Of a stretch of 64,000 nt of DNA, positions 41,944-53,300 are shown one piece after another. A program made the translations under genes and the position numbers. Below the pieces are notes generated by a model, which was not told the DNA's origin, made no database searches, and saw only the letters and a list, made by a program, of their open reading frames with translations. Where the stretch lies: the NCBI GenBank assembly GCA_020744225.1, contig JAGMWG010000005.1, positions 1,240,001 through 1,304,000 on the forward strand, read 5' to 3'. Source of the DNA: Paraphoma chrysanthemicola (Eukaryota; Ascomycota; Dothideomycetes; Pleosporales; Phaeosphaeriaceae). Each line of letters starts with the position of its first letter. The stretch's first letter is position 1.

Positions 41944-44694
41944 ATGGTCGCCACACGTCGCGGTGCGAAGAAGGCCCCAGAGGTCGCGCCTGCGCCTTCC
42001 AACACGCTCAGTGCGCCTCCCAAACGCGGCAGGAAGAAGGCCGTCGTCGAGGAAGTTGCCGCGCCCGCGCCTGTCGAATCCAAACCCACCAAGGCCACTG
42101 CCACCAAGCGCAAGGCGAAGGCCGAGCCTGAGGATGTCGAGCTGCCTGTCGCAAAGAAGCCAACTGCCAACACAAAAGCCACCCGTGGCACCAAAGTCGC
42201 GACAAAGGTCGAGCCTAAGCCAGCTGTACCTAAGAGGGCCACGCGAGGCAAGAAGGCCGCGGAACCCGTAGTTGAAGAAGAGCCAGAGGTTGTCGAGGAA
42301 GCGCCCAAGCCTGTCGCCACTCGTCGCAAGGCCGCCATGAAGAAGACCGTCGCGGCCAAAGCGGAGCTTCCTCCCGTTGTAGAAGAGCCCGCCGAGGAGC
42401 CTATTGCTGAAGAGCCCATTGTTGAGGAAGAGGCCCCCAAGCCAGCTGTGCGCGGTCGCAAAGCTCCAGCAAAGAAGGCTGCAGCTGTCAAGAATATCAT
42501 TGCCGAAGAACCTGTTGCAGTCGAGCCTGTCAAGCCTGCGGTTCGCGCACGCAAGGCCGCTGTCCCCAAGCCATCACTACCAGCTTCAGCCGCCACCAGT
42601 AGACCTACACGTGGTCGCGCTGCCATTGTCGCGCCGCAAGACTCGCCCCTCAAGAAGCCCGCTCGCAAGCCAGTCAAGAAGGCCGCTACTGTCGCCACAA
42701 AGACCGAGCCCGCGCCCGCGACCGCACCCGCACTGTCGCCTGTCCAAGTCGAGGAGTCGTTCTCACAGTTTCCTGGTTACCCTTCAACACCCGCACACAT
42801 CGTCGCGCCATTGTCCAGCCGACGCGCCATGGCAGAGCTCCCACAGTACCCCAATACACCCGCACATATTCTCGCGCCCATTTCAAGCAAGGATGCGTTG
42901 GCGGCTCTGCCAGACTACCCCAGAACACCTGCTCACATTGTCGCGCCGATGGGCACTAAGGCTGCGCTCGCTGAGCTCCCCAGCTATCCCAAGACGCCCG
43001 CTCATATCCAGGCTCCCATCTCGGTACAAGCTGCGATGGCTGAACTGCCAGGCTACCCAAAGACACCTGCCCACATCGCGGCGCCTGTGCTGCTTATGGA
43101 TGCCGACAACGACGTGATCATGGAAGACGTGTCGGAACATGTCGATACACCTGTTGAGGTAGGCGTCATCATTAGCAATGAGGTGGCTATGAAAGAGCTG
43201 CCGAGCTACCCCAACACTCCGGCCAACATCAAGGCGCCTATGGCCACACAGGAAGCCCTGAAGGAGCTACCCGAATACCCCAAGACTCCTGCTCACATTC
43301 AAGCACCCATGAGCTCAAGGAAGGCCCTGGCTGAGCTTCCCATCGATTGCGTCCGAACTCCTGCCGCCGTCGTTGCAGCAACTCCTTCGACTATCGGCCT
43401 GAGCAAACTTCCTGCCGACTGTTTCGCTACGCCTGCTCATGTCTCATCACCTGCGATTGCTGAAGAGGCCTCAGAGCAGCCTGCTGAGTGTCCCCAGACT
43501 CCCACTCAGATCATCTGGGGCGTCACCAACCAGGAGGCATTTGAAGAACTCCCAGAGTACCCCAAGACCCCCACGCACATTGCTGCGCCCGTCAGCAACA
43601 AGGACGCTCTTGCTGAGCTCCCGAGCTACCCTGCCACGCCTGCGATGGCGCTTGAGATGGCTCTTCAAGAAGAGATCACCGCCTCCGTCAAGAAACAGAC
43701 ACCTTCACCCTTGCACCGGGCCAGCCTGGCTGACATCTCGTTTGATTTTGATGAGGGAAGTCAGCTCACTAATGAGGACTCCGTGGAAGTCGACGATGAG
43801 CCCTCCGCTGCCGAGCCTGTTCCGAAGTTGCAGCTTGCGCCTATCAAGCTCAGTGCCACTCTCCCTGTTCCTGACATGGCCTCACCGAAGAAGTCCGCGC
43901 TACGATCACCCCAGAAGTTCGAAGCAAAGACGCCCAAGAAGGCAGTTACCTGGGATGACAAGGACGAGAGTGATCTGTTCCTCTATGACGGAGCTCGTCC
44001 GCTCCAGGGTCTGACTTTCTTTGTTGATGTCACCTCCAACGGCAAAGAGCACAACTATGTCTTCATTCAGCTGCTCGAAGATCTCGGTGCCAAGGTACCT
44101 AGGCAGTTTGAAGACGGTATCACGCATGTTCTCTTCAAAGATGGCGGTGTGCCCACTCTCGAGAAGGTCCTCGCTTCCAAGGGAGCTATCAAGTGTGTCA
44201 ACGTAGGCTGGGTGCTCGAGTGCGAGAGCAACAAGAAGCGCGTGGATGAGGCCCCATATCTCGTCGACCTTTCGCCCGCTATGCCCGAGTCGCCCTCACC
44301 GGTGAAGACTCTCAATCCGTTCACGCCTGCTCGCACGCCGTCCAGGTATGCTCTCCCTCCGTCATCGCAGTGCAAGAGCATCCCCACCACCCCTACGAGC
44401 TCCGAGTTCGATCGCTCCATCAACATGGACGACGACAAGGAGAACTCCGAGCTCGGACTCTTCTTCCAGGACAAGCTTGGCGTCAGCGCTCAGGCCCCTC
44501 GCACCTGCCCACCACAGAAGACGTCTTTCCTCTTCAGCCGATCAGCTATGAAGACGCCCTCGAAGCCCAACTTCCTAGGTGACAGTCCTCTCAAACCATT
44601 CTCAACCACCAAGAAACGATCGCATGAGTCTTCATTCCCTAGCATCTCGATGTCGGGTCAGCCGAAGAAGATGCGTATGTTCCAGTCGTGGTAA
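41944..44694 (+). CDS. BRCT-domain protein with tandem YPxTPAH repeats
   Basis: Intronless, 916 residues. Residues 1-270 are Lys/Ala/Pro/Val-rich with RGRK/RGKK blocks that look like DNA-binding AT-hook or histone-tail-like segments. Residues about 276-575 consist of about 12 units of consensus LPxYPxTPAHIxAP plus one degenerate unit, spaced by roughly 10 residues of AxxEALAE type. A BRCT domain follows at about 690-775 (LQGLTFFVDV, YVFIQLLEDLGAKV, ITHVLFKDG, INVGWVLEC-like CVNVGWVLEC). The tail is Ser/Pro-rich with many S/T-P sites and a MDDDKENSEL block. BRCT domains bind phosphopeptides, so a nuclear role in chromosome maintenance or the cell cycle is likely; no named orthologue is recognised. 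The repeats carry a Thr-Pro in nearly every unit, apt for CDK-type phosphorylation. Confidence 0.85.
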   Translation: MVATRRGAKKAPEVAPAPSNTLSAPPKRGRKKAVVEEVAAPAPVESKPTKATATKRKAKAEPEDVELPVAKKPTANTKATRGTKVATKVEPKPAVPKRATRGKKAAEPVVEEEPEVVEEAPKPVATRRKAAMKKTVAAKAELPPVVEEPAEEPIAEEPIVEEEAPKPAVRGRKAPAKKAAAVKNIIAEEPVAVEPVKPAVRARKAAVPKPSLPASAATSRPTRGRAAIVAPQDSPLKKPARKPVKKAATVATKTEPAPATAPALSPVQVEESFSQFPGYPSTPAHIVAPLSSRRAMAELPQYPNTPAHILAPISSKDALAALPDYPRTPAHIVAPMGTKAALAELPSYPKTPAHIQAPISVQAAMAELPGYPKTPAHIAAPVLLMDADNDVIMEDVSEHVDTPVEVGVIISNEVAMKELPSYPNTPANIKAPMATQEALKELPEYPKTPAHIQAPMSSRKALAELPIDCVRTPAAVVAATPSTIGLSKLPADCFATPAHVSSPAIAEEASEQPAECPQTPTQIIWGVTNQEAFEELPEYPKTPTHIAAPVSNKDALAELPSYPATPAMALEMALQEEITASVKKQTPSPLHRASLADISFDFDEGSQLTNEDSVEVDDEPSAAEPVPKLQLAPIKLSATLPVPDMASPKKSALRSPQKFEAKTPKKAVTWDDKDESDLFLYDGARPLQGLTFFVDVTSNGKEHNYVFIQLLEDLGAKVPRQFEDGITHVLFKDGGVPTLEKVLASKGAIKCVNVGWVLECESNKKRVDEAPYLVDLSPAMPESPSPVKTLNPFTPARTPSRYALPPSSQCKSIPTTPTSSEFDRSINMDDDKENSELGLFFQDKLGVSAQAPRTCPPQKTSFLFSRSAMKTPSKPNFLGDSPLKPFSTTKKRSHESSFPSISMSGQPKKMRMFQSW
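42769..43650 (+). repeat. Array of about 12 protein-coding repeats (LPxYPxTPAHIxAP)
   Basis: Units begin at Phe276 and recur every 23-25 residues, with a longer gap around the degenerate unit EHVDTPVEVGVI. The first five and the units near 43200-43320 and 43545-43600 are close to consensus. Those between (LPIDCVRTPAAV, LPADCFATPAHV, QPAECPQTPTQI) are diverged but keep the Thr-Pro. DNA identity between copies is moderate, so the array is not a recent expansion. Confidence 0.85.
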
Positions 44695-45740
44695 TTACAA
44701 GGTCCATGAGGTTGGCGTTAAAGTTTGACGGTGTTTTGATTGACGGTGTTTTGATGAACGGAGTTCCAGCGACATGGATGCATCGGTGCAGTCACGGAGT
44801 TTTGCAGTAGTTTCATGCTTTTGTACCCCCATCGTGTCAAGCACTACCTACTCGTCCCCCTCCCTTCATCGCGGCTTGAGCATTCCCGTTGCGTTGCAGC
44901 CTCCCGCGAGGGATGGCTCCCGTGGAAATGCAACATAGCCAGGTGAAGGGTAGGGTGTACGTGTTGGTATCTGCTTCTGCGATGGGCTGCTTTTCTGTTT
45001 TCTGTAGCATAACAACGGTTGGGCGGAAAGGATACCATGGGTGGGATGACTGTACATGACAGCTCAGGCGTCGATGGAAACTCTGACCAATGGTCGCAGA
45101 CACTGTTCTGCTCTCTGTGAGATTCGTACGATAGAAATGACAACTTCAAAAAGCAATGTCGACTGTCCTTGTTGGTGGAATGTGATTGTTTCTGCAAGTG
45201 ACTAATTTGCGCCATGACATGGCTCCTTGAGCCATATTCCTCTTTGCGAGGCCACCGATTCCTACTTCAAGTGCAATGCTACTGTGCTGGACTGGGGCAC
45301 TTTCTGTCGTGCCAATTCTGAGGCCGATGCTTTTCATGACTTTTTGATAATCTGGCTCGTGACCAAGCCAACTAGACGTCTGCGCTTGCCTTTGAGCAGT
45401 ATCGACCAAGAGGCTCGCAGAGGTCGTAATGTGCATACTGTAGTCTTTGGGGAAAAACAAAGCTGATATCTGATAGATACGCCAAACATGCCATTCAAGT
45501 TGAACTCCCGGCTCTCGAACAGCAAGTCTGACATCATTCCGAACCGCGCCCCCAATCTTCGGCTTCATTCCGAATCCACCAAATTTCTAACTTCCACGCC
45601 CAATATCCAATCCGCTTACTCTCCATAATCCACACAATCTCAACCACACGTACATGCCCACCCGCTCCCCCTTCGCCTACTTCACCTACTTCCGCCACCT
45701 CACGCCCACCCACCTCTCCACACGCATCCACTGGTCCACC
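44695..45740. promoter_or_regulatory. Long intergenic region before the FSH1-type hydrolase
   Basis: 1046 bp, the longest gene-free stretch of the window. It contains a 15-bp tandem duplication near its start. A minus-strand frame at 45146..45568 (140 codons) has no recognisable features and is rejected as a gene. The last 150 bp are C-rich on the plus strand, resembling a fungal promoter pyrimidine tract. Confidence 0.4.
44726..44755. repeat. Perfect 15-bp tandem duplication
   Basis: TGACGGTGTTTTGAT occurs twice, back to back, at 44726-44740 and 44741-44755, just after the BRCT gene stop. Confidence 0.9.
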
Positions 45741-46610
45741 ATGTCCGCCACCCCGCCCCCAACCCGCCCCATAAAGGTCCTCATGCTACACGGCTACACG
45801 CAATCCGGGCCCTTATTCCAAGCCAAGACGGGCGCGCTGCGCAAAACGCTCCAAAAAGCATTTCCAGCGGGGTGTGAGCTCGTGTACCCGACTGCGCCGA
45901 TCCGCCTCACACCCGCGGACGAGAGCTTCCTCGCGGGCAACGGGACGAGTGGGGATGCGAATAATGGCGGCGAGGACGGCAAGGAGAAGGAGGAGATTGA
46001 TGCGTGGGCGTGGTGGCGCAGGAAGGGCGATGGAGAACCGTATACATACGAAGGCATAGAGTTGGGGCTGGGACATATTGCAGAGGTTCTGAAGACGCAG
46101 GGCCCGTTTGATGGCGTGGTTGGCTTCTCGCAGGGCGGCGCGTGTGCAGCCATGCTTGCGTCGTTACTTGAGCCTGGACGGCGCGAGGCGTTTGAAGCAC
46201 AATACCCGAATGACGGGATGCGGTTTCCCGAGAGTTTTGAGGCGGATACGGGATATGTCGAGGGCGTGATTCACGCGCCGTTGAAGTTTGCCGTCAGTTA
46301 TTCGGGCTTTGCGGCGAGGGGGAAGAACCCGTATCATGCGTTCTACGAGCCCAAGATTAAGACGCCTGTGCTGCATTTTCTGGGCACGCAGGATGTGGTG
46401 GTCGAGGAGGCCAGGAGTTTGGCGCTCGTGGAGGCGTGTGAGAATAGGGACGAGAGGTATGTCGTGTATCATCCGGGAGGGCACTTCCTGCCGAGCACGC
46501 AAAAGGCGAGTGTGAATGCATTAATTGGGTTCATCAAGGAGGTGCTGCATGGAGAGGATGGTGACAAGAAGAAGGAGGAGAGTGTCGAGGATATGGATGT
46601 GCCTTTCTGA
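45741..46610 (+). CDS. FSH1-family serine hydrolase
   Basis: Intronless, 289 residues from ATG 45741. An in-frame ATG at 45654 would add 29 residues but precedes non-conserved sequence, and the family core starts right after 45741 (RPIKVLMLHGYTQSGPLFQAKTG written in two parts: RPIKVLMLHGYTQSG, then PLFQAKTG). The alpha/beta-hydrolase triad is visible: nucleophile Ser130 in VGFSQGGA, Asp218 in FLGTQDVVV, and His248 in HPGGHFLP. FSH1 proteins (related to human OVCA2) are small cytosolic esterases whose natural substrates are poorly known; relatives in polyketide clusters release products, but no such cluster is present here. A short acidic insert, NGGEDGKEKEE, lies at 75-85. Confidence 0.88.
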   Translation: MSATPPPTRPIKVLMLHGYTQSGPLFQAKTGALRKTLQKAFPAGCELVYPTAPIRLTPADESFLAGNGTSGDANNGGEDGKEKEEIDAWAWWRRKGDGEPYTYEGIELGLGHIAEVLKTQGPFDGVVGFSQGGACAAMLASLLEPGRREAFEAQYPNDGMRFPESFEADTGYVEGVIHAPLKFAVSYSGFAARGKNPYHAFYEPKIKTPVLHFLGTQDVVVEEARSLALVEACENRDERYVVYHPGGHFLPSTQKASVNALIGFIKEVLHGEDGDKKKEESVEDMDVPF

Positions 46611-46805
46611 CAGTCAAGGAGCGCTTTGTGATGCATTCAGAGAGCCAGGCGTTTGTTAGACACGGCATAGAATAGAGCTAGACTTTCCATCTCTTCATTC
46701 GGATGTCTATATTACATGCGCAGTGTATGCGCGGAGCCAAATATAGAAGGTCTCCAGTATCTAGACTAATCATAATCCTCTTCACGCATCCTCTACTCCG
46801 GTGAC
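46611..46805. other. Convergent gap FSH hydrolase / RPN5
   Basis: 195 bp tail-to-tail; must hold both 3' UTRs. Confidence 0.5.
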
Positions 46806-48490
46806 TCATTTGGCCTTGCCTTTAGCGGCCTTGGTCTTATCGATCTTGGTCGGCTGGATGCGTGCCATCATCTCCTCCTTGGTGATGAGATGGTCGATAC
46901 GCTCGAGCAAGCCGAGCAAGCTCTTCATGTTTCCACTCCACTCGTTCAGCACGTCATCCGCATCCCTTGGCTTCGAGAATGTGACGATGCGCGCGGGCCG
47001 GTCGATCTTTGCGTAAATTGTCTTTGCCGTAACAAGCTCGCTGATGTTCTTCTCCGTCTCGTCCTCGGTCAGATCCAACAGCTCAGTCAATCGTGGGATC
47101 TGGATGCGCGTGTAGTACTTGGCGACAACGCGGACGTTGTGCTCGATGACACGCTTCCGCAGGTCTTGCCACCTCTTGTGCGCCTTCTCGTCGTCTGAGT
47201 CGTCCTTCTCGGCATCGAAGACATCGGTCTCAGTCAAGTGCGGGCCGAACTGCTTCGCAACCATTGGCCATCGCATCAGCTCTGGGATGGTGAACAGCTT
47301 GACTAATTGTGCGTCTTGTGGAATCTGCGAGTTGCGCGAGTCGCGCTGGATGCGGTGGATCAGGTCGGACTGCTCGTTGTCGTACGGTGCGAGGATGATG
47401 AAGTAGATGACGCGTTGGAGGACCTATAATTGTCAGTAGTTGCACACGAGTCATCACACATTTGCACATACCGCTCGGAGTTTCTTAGGGTCTTCTTCGA
47501 CAGCCTCGGTGTCCAGCACCTGCCGGTAGTGCTTGCAGACATCGAGATACTTGTCGTCGTGCTTGGCCAGTGTAATCTGCTGCTCGTAGTATCTGAGCTT
47601 CAGATCCGTCACGTCATCCTCTGGCTCGATTGGCGGGTCATCAACGCTCCGGTTCTTCTCCTTCTCCTCGCGCTCCTTCCTATCTTTCTCGAGCTGCTCG
47701 GGACTCTTCTTGGGCCTCCGCGCAAAGTATTTTGTGCCGATCTTCCTGCTGAGGATACCAGCCTGTACCCAGTCACCCTTTTCTATGCACAAAGACACCT
47801 GTTGTAGGATGAATTCTGTCTTCTCTCGTCGGGTCATGGAGCCGAAGGTCTCCACTTGCAGCTCGCACAGGATATCAGTCGCCGCCTTGATGTCGCCCTG
47901 CTCCTTCTTGATGTTGGACAGTATCCGTGTAATGCGCGCTCGCTCGACTTCGACGAAGATCTACTGCTATTAGCATCCTGTCGTGGTCATGCACGTTTGT
48001 GTCGTACCTTGCCCTCGGTCACGGTCCGGAGAGTCTCGATGACCGACAACTTCGTCTCGAGGTTGGGCGTATCGTCTAAGAAGGTCATGACGGTCTGAAC
48101 CATCTTTGTGGTGGCCTGCTTGAGCTGTCCATGCTTCTTGGAGAGCAGCAAGACCTGCTCGTTCATCAAATTCCAGTCATTTGCGCGCTTGGCTATTGTG
48201 ACGATCGCGATGATGATCCGGGATGTTGATGCAAGATCTGAGGCCTACAGGAGATAAGTACGATGGCAGGTGTCGGGAAACTGGAGCTTGTGTACCTGGC
48301 GGGTCTTCTTCTCCAAGGTGAGCAGCTGGTCGATGCCAGCTTGCGGGTTGCCCTGAACGCGACATATTAGCTGCGGTCAAGCTTCGAGCAGTGATATCCA
48401 TACTGCGCCTAGCTTCTCGGCCTCTGGAATGGCGGCATCTGTCTCCTTGGAGAAGTCCTTGTCCGCCTTGAGTACCTCTCCGCTGGACAT
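46806..48490 (-). CDS. RPN5: 26S proteasome regulatory subunit Rpn5
   Basis: Five exons: 48490..48404, 48352..48296, 48244..48008, 47960..47472 and 47423..46806, all four introns 47-51 bp; 495 residues. The ATG has a strong context (GCCACCATG on the minus strand). The helical solenoid includes LLTLEKKTRQASDL, RTVTEGKIFVEVERARIT, YYEQQITLAKHDDKYLDVCKHY and the PCI-domain part VLQRVIYFIILAPYDNEQSD, RVVAKYYTRIQIPRLTELLDL and VNEW-like VLNEWSGNMKSLLGLLERIDHLI. Rpn5 (PSMD12) is a lid subunit of the 19S particle, helping position the deubiquitinase Rpn11. A Glu/Lys-rich insert (KDRKEREEKEKNRS) occurs in the middle, as in other filamentous fungi. Confidence 0.95.
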
Positions 48491-49176
48491 GGTGGCGGGG
48501 TTCCGGTGAGCGAATTATGTGATTTGGCTATATTCTGCGGGCTATGTGGGCGCGAGGGTCAACGGCGGGATGCTCGGTGAGAAGTAAGATGTTGTGGAAG
48601 GCGCGTTGTGATTGTTTGGTCGTGTGTTGCGGCTCATCAGTGATGTCGAGATCCACGGCAGCGACCGGCGAAACGATTTCCCGAAGAGCCTCATCCTCAT
48701 CCGCGCGGACACGCCTAGTCCCCACCCCAACATCGAGAACTGAGATGGCACATGCTGAGACTATGAAAACTAACAGCCAAGACGCCTCTTTATTCCCGTG
48801 CGAATGTCCTATCAACATCCTTGGCCCTATGCTCTTCTACTTTCTTAACGCACAGCGATGTTCACCCACGTGAAGCGGAATGACTATCGTAGTAGAACGC
48901 TTCTCTATTCTATTTCAGAATGAATGCCAGATCGCGTATGTTCCTGAATAGCATGCCTCGGGGATCAGTGAGAGCTCCCGAATGAAGGTTTGCATACAGC
49001 TTAAGGCTCGTGTCGCTTGCTCATTGGACTGCAATGAGGCGTTGCTGTAACACAGCATAAGCGGCGTGTGGGAATCAGTCAACCAACTACAGTCTTAAGT
49101 CAAGTGTTGCGGGAGGTATATCAAATACTCTTCACTTTTGCAAACTAACGACTATTTTGTGAATCCAAAGGCAACT
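48491..49176. promoter_or_regulatory. Divergent promoter region RPN5 / BTB protein
   Basis: 686 bp between divergent starts. An open plus frame (48544..48873) reads as low-quality sequence and is not called. No perfect PACE-like GGTGGCAAA was seen. Confidence 0.4.
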
Positions 49177-50231
49177 ATGGCTGCAGAAGACTTCATCCAC
49201 GATCTTTCAAAGTAAGTAAGTCTCCTCGAAGCCTTCTCAAAACAAGGTGAGAGCGATCAACCCCACTCTTATCATCGATATGCCCACTCTATACTTGAAG
49301 TCTCTAGCACTTGGTACCACTGCTGCTAATATAACGGAGATATCTATTAGCTGGTAATTTGTCGGATCTCACCTTAAACTTTGGCGAGAAGAGCTGGCAG
49401 ATCCACAAGGCTCTGGCATGCTGTCATTCTGTATGGTTCCAGAAGGCTGTCAATATCGGCTTCGAAGTAGGTTGTTTGTAAGCCCACGAGACCTGAGCCT
49501 TAGCTAACGTTGCACGGTAGGAGTCAAATAGCGGAGTGATCACGTTGCAAGATGATCCAGAATTCGCTGATGCTGTCGACTGCATGGTGTCATATTTCTA
49601 TAAGGCCAGCTACGATGTGTCTCAATATGACATATCCGAATCCCTCCTTCATGCACAAGTCGCTACTATGGCCGACAAGTACGACTGCGCCTCGCTCTAC
49701 AAACTTGCGAGAACTTCATTCGCGAAAGCTATAAACGCAGTGGAGAGCAATGACTGGGTCGCCGTTGCTGCCTTAGTCTACGACAACACGACAACAGATT
49801 TGCCAGCACATGAGGAGTTACGATCTCTGGTGGTCGCTGCCGTTGCGAATCGCCCTGTTGTGCTGAAAGGGATCCTTCAATTGGGAAACACAGCAGAACT
49901 CCTCCGCTCACACGCCCACTTGGCGACTGATCTTCTACTGAGTGGGCCTTACATGTCTGTGAAGGCAGATGTTGCGAAGTTCATTATCACATGTAGCAGA
50001 TGTCAATATGTGCATGTGGGATCTCGCAAATGCTCGCAGGTGGCGGCTCGAGACAGCAACAATTATGACAGGATTTGCCCAAAGTGCGCGAGCGGGACTG
50101 GAGTAACGTCCGAACGACACTCGTACAAATTTGAGCTGGTAGACTCACTCCCTTGTCCTGCGTGTGATGGTATTCACACATTAAAGCCTGTTTCTGTGTC
50201 TCAGCTCTGGGCGGATTTTGCCGACGACTGA
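49177..50231 (+). CDS. BTB/POZ-domain protein with CxxC-rich C-terminus
   Basis: Three exons: 49177..49211, 49340..49466 and 49521..50231, giving 290 residues. The first intron is 128 bp, and its acceptor (GCTAAT branch, CGGAG) is chosen because it alone yields DLSKYLLAGNLSDLTLNFGEKSWQIHKAL, a typical BTB opening. The second intron is 54 bp. The BTB fold continues with FEESNSGVITLQDDPEF and FYKASYD. After a helical middle region, the last 75 residues contain three CxxC pairs (CSRC, CPKC, CPAC) and an extra Cys, suggesting a small zinc-binding module. Fungal BTB proteins of this class are numerous and mostly uncharacterised; some may recruit Cul3. Confidence 0.8.
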
Positions 50232-50394
50232 CACGGGCAGAAAGGCAAGGCATACTGCCTGACGCCATCCACAATGGCGCATTAATGTGTTTTCACCTCA
50301 TTGCACCTGGACAGGATCTAAAGCACAATTCAGATACATTAACAACCCATCTGATGTCCAGCAACGCAAAACAGAGCTCTATTCCTCACTCCTT
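50232..50394. other. Convergent gap BTB / coiled-coil gene
   Basis: 163 bp between two stop codons; holds both 3' UTRs. Confidence 0.45.
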
Positions 50395-53300
50395 TCACTC
50401 ATTGTCAGTCTCCTTTGTCTGTTCATCGGGAACCACAGACTCCTCCGCATCCAGACCCAGACCTGATTCAGACGTTTCGGTTGGCGATACTGCTAATGCG
50501 AATAGTTCAGCGTCGATACTATTGATTTCCGAACTCTCCCCCCCGTCCGATGGCTTTGGCGAAGTAGGCTGCGACCCCGGCAAAGGACTGAGGTGTTCCG
50601 CTGACGTCGAATCGTCCTGGTCCTCCATACCCTGCGCCAGCCATGTAGGCTGCGACTGAGGCTCAATACTACCAGGATCGGACAATGACGGCGGTGCAGC
50701 AAACCCTTGCCCCATATTCCCCGTCGACGACCCCGTACTCATCGGTGACATACCCTGCGGCGATGCCGTAAACAATCGAGCTGATCCCGTTGGACTCAAA
50801 GCGTATGGCGCAGCACCTTGTCCTTGATATTCAAACATCGGCAGCTGCGGCCCTCCAAATCCTGGTGGCGCAAATCCAGGGCTCAGTCCAGCACTCTGGC
50901 TTCTACCAGCGCCCACAGGCCCTGTTGGGGATCCATGCGCACTCCCAATTCTCGAGGGTGAGCCTGCATCGATAGATTGCTGATACACCGCATGGTCCCG
51001 ATCTGGGGATATGTGCTCGCCATCTAGAAATTCAGCATTCCGATGTTTCGCCCACAAGCTACACGCTTCACGATGCTTAGGTGCGTGTTTCTTCCACCAA
51101 TCTTGACGGAAAGTGAGACCGCATGTACTGCAATTGACGAGCTCTTCGCCGTTGGACCCGTGCAGTGTACGTCTATTCTTCTGTAGCCTGTTGGATGTGA
51201 CAGGTGGGCCGTGGCGCTGTGCAGCTGACATGGGTGGAGAATCCTGTCGAGGGGGAAGTCTGATGATCGGCCGCGAGTCGGAGGAGTAGAGACTACTTGC
51301 TGAACCAGTACGCGAGGGTGGTGCTGATGGTGCTGAGAAGTCGTTCGATTTGGTTCCTGCGTCTTTAATCTTCTTGTGCTTGCACGTTTTCAAGTGTTTG
51401 AAACGCCCTTTGGGCATGGGCTCGTTGCAATTATCGCAGTTCTCCACTGGTTCCCTCTTCTGCGTTCCCGTCTCCTGATTCTGGAAATGAGTCGGGCTCG
51501 TTTGTGGCGAAGCCAACGTAGACTTTTGCGAAGACTGGGGACGGGACAGGTACTCTGGCTTCTTCTCTTGCTTGGCGTTGTGCTCGTCCAGTAGGGCCTT
51601 CTTCTCTTGCGCACACTTCTTCTCAGCTTGTTCGTGCCATTCCTTCTTCTGCTCCTCCAGCTTCTTCTCAGCTTCCTCAAGCAACTTCCTCCTCTCTTCC
51701 TCAAACCTCTTCGCGTCATCCTGGGCCCGCTCTTCAGTTTCTGCCTTTTGTTGCGCGAGCAGTTCCTCCTTTTCCTTGCTGCACCTTTCGTGCCATGCTT
51801 TCTTCTCTTCCTCGAGCTTCTTCGCATGAGTCTCTTTCTCTTCATTCAGCATCTTCTCCATATCATCCGTTGTCTTAGTTTCCCACTTTTCCTTCTCTTT
51901 GTCCATTTCCAGGGTGCACTTCTTCTCAGCTACCTCCGCCCACTTCTTCTTCTCCTCTTTCAAAATCTTCTTATGCTCCTTGTCCATCTTTTCCTGCAGC
52001 TCCGTAGTTGCCTGCTCCACTCGGTCTTGCAACTCGCCATCGTGCTGAGTTTTTTCGACCTTCAAATTTTCAATCTCGTTCTCCAATTGCTTGACCTTCT
52101 CCACCGAATCGTTTGCTGCGCGTGCTGCTTGCAGCTCGTCGTTCTTCTTATGAGCTGACTTAAGCTCAGCGTCAAGTTTCTCAACTGTCGTCTGAAGCTC
52201 ATTGTTGGCTTCCTCAACTTTTTTCATGTTATTTGTCGCTGTTTCTCTTAGCTCTTGCTTTTGCTGCAACTGCTGCTTAGCCTCTTCGAGCTCTTCGTCA
52301 TGCACCTTGTGTGCTGTCTCGAGCTCGTCGACCTTTTGCCGCGATTCCTTCAGCATCTCGCTCAGTTTTGCAATGTGATCGTCTTGCATTTGTCGTGTTT
52401 CATGATGAACCTTGGAAGTCTCTTCGGCATCAAGGGCCTTCTTTTCAGCTTCGGCAAGCTTCTCCTGGTCTAGTTTGCAGACATCGAGTTGGTACCGAAG
52501 CTGCTCGATCGTTTGATCCCGCGACTTGCGGTCCTGTTTACATGTCTTCAAATCCTCCATTGCTTTGTTCACAGGTATTGCAGCACTCTTGAGCGCCTCG
52601 AGTTCAGCTACGAGCTTCTTCTTCTCTTCATCGCGTGCCGCTGTATCCCGGTCGAAATGGTCCCGGAGCTCCTTCAGCGCGTCCTTGGTATCCTCCAGTT
52701 CGGCGTCAATCTTTTCCTTCTCAGCTTGCACTTGTCTCAGCTCTTCGACCTGCTTCTTAGTAGCCGTCAGGTCAGCCGTAGCTTGCACACTCTTAGCATG
52801 CGCCGTCTCTAACTCCTCCTTGAGTCTAGCAACCTCGTCCTGAAGTTCATCGATATGCCTCTCCTCGACTTGCATCTCCGGTGTCACAGCCAGAGTAGCA
52901 GTATCTTTGAGTTGTCCCTCCAGTTCCGCAATCTTCTTCTCAAGCTCCTCAATCCGGTCTGCTTGCGTCTGGCACAGCTCTTCAGCATATCTTAGTTCTT
53001 CAGCGAGCGCAGAAATCTTGGTCTTGCTGCGATTGTTCTCCTCGACGTGGTGATCAGCAAGCTGCTTCTGCTTCTGCACATCTTCTTCCAAAGCAGCAAT
53101 CCTGGTTGCCGCACTTGTATTAGCCTGATCTAGCTCCTTCTTCACTTCCTCGAGTTCAATCTTAGGAACAGATTGTTCAAGCTCCTTGCGCGCTTCAGCT
53201 AACTCGGCCCGAAGCTCAGTATTGATATCATTGTCCCCGAAGAGGTCATCCGTTCCATCTTCCGAACTCTTCTCGGCTTGTGCAGCATGGCTTCCATCCA

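Noticed and set aside
42404..43117. 237-codon plus-strand frame inside the BRCT gene
   Set aside because: Out-of-phase shadow of the repeat array with Ser/Arg/Pro/His bias.
45146..45568. 140-codon minus-strand open frame in the long gap before the FSH hydrolase
   Set aside because: No recognisable features, no intron signals, composition unlike neighbouring proteins.
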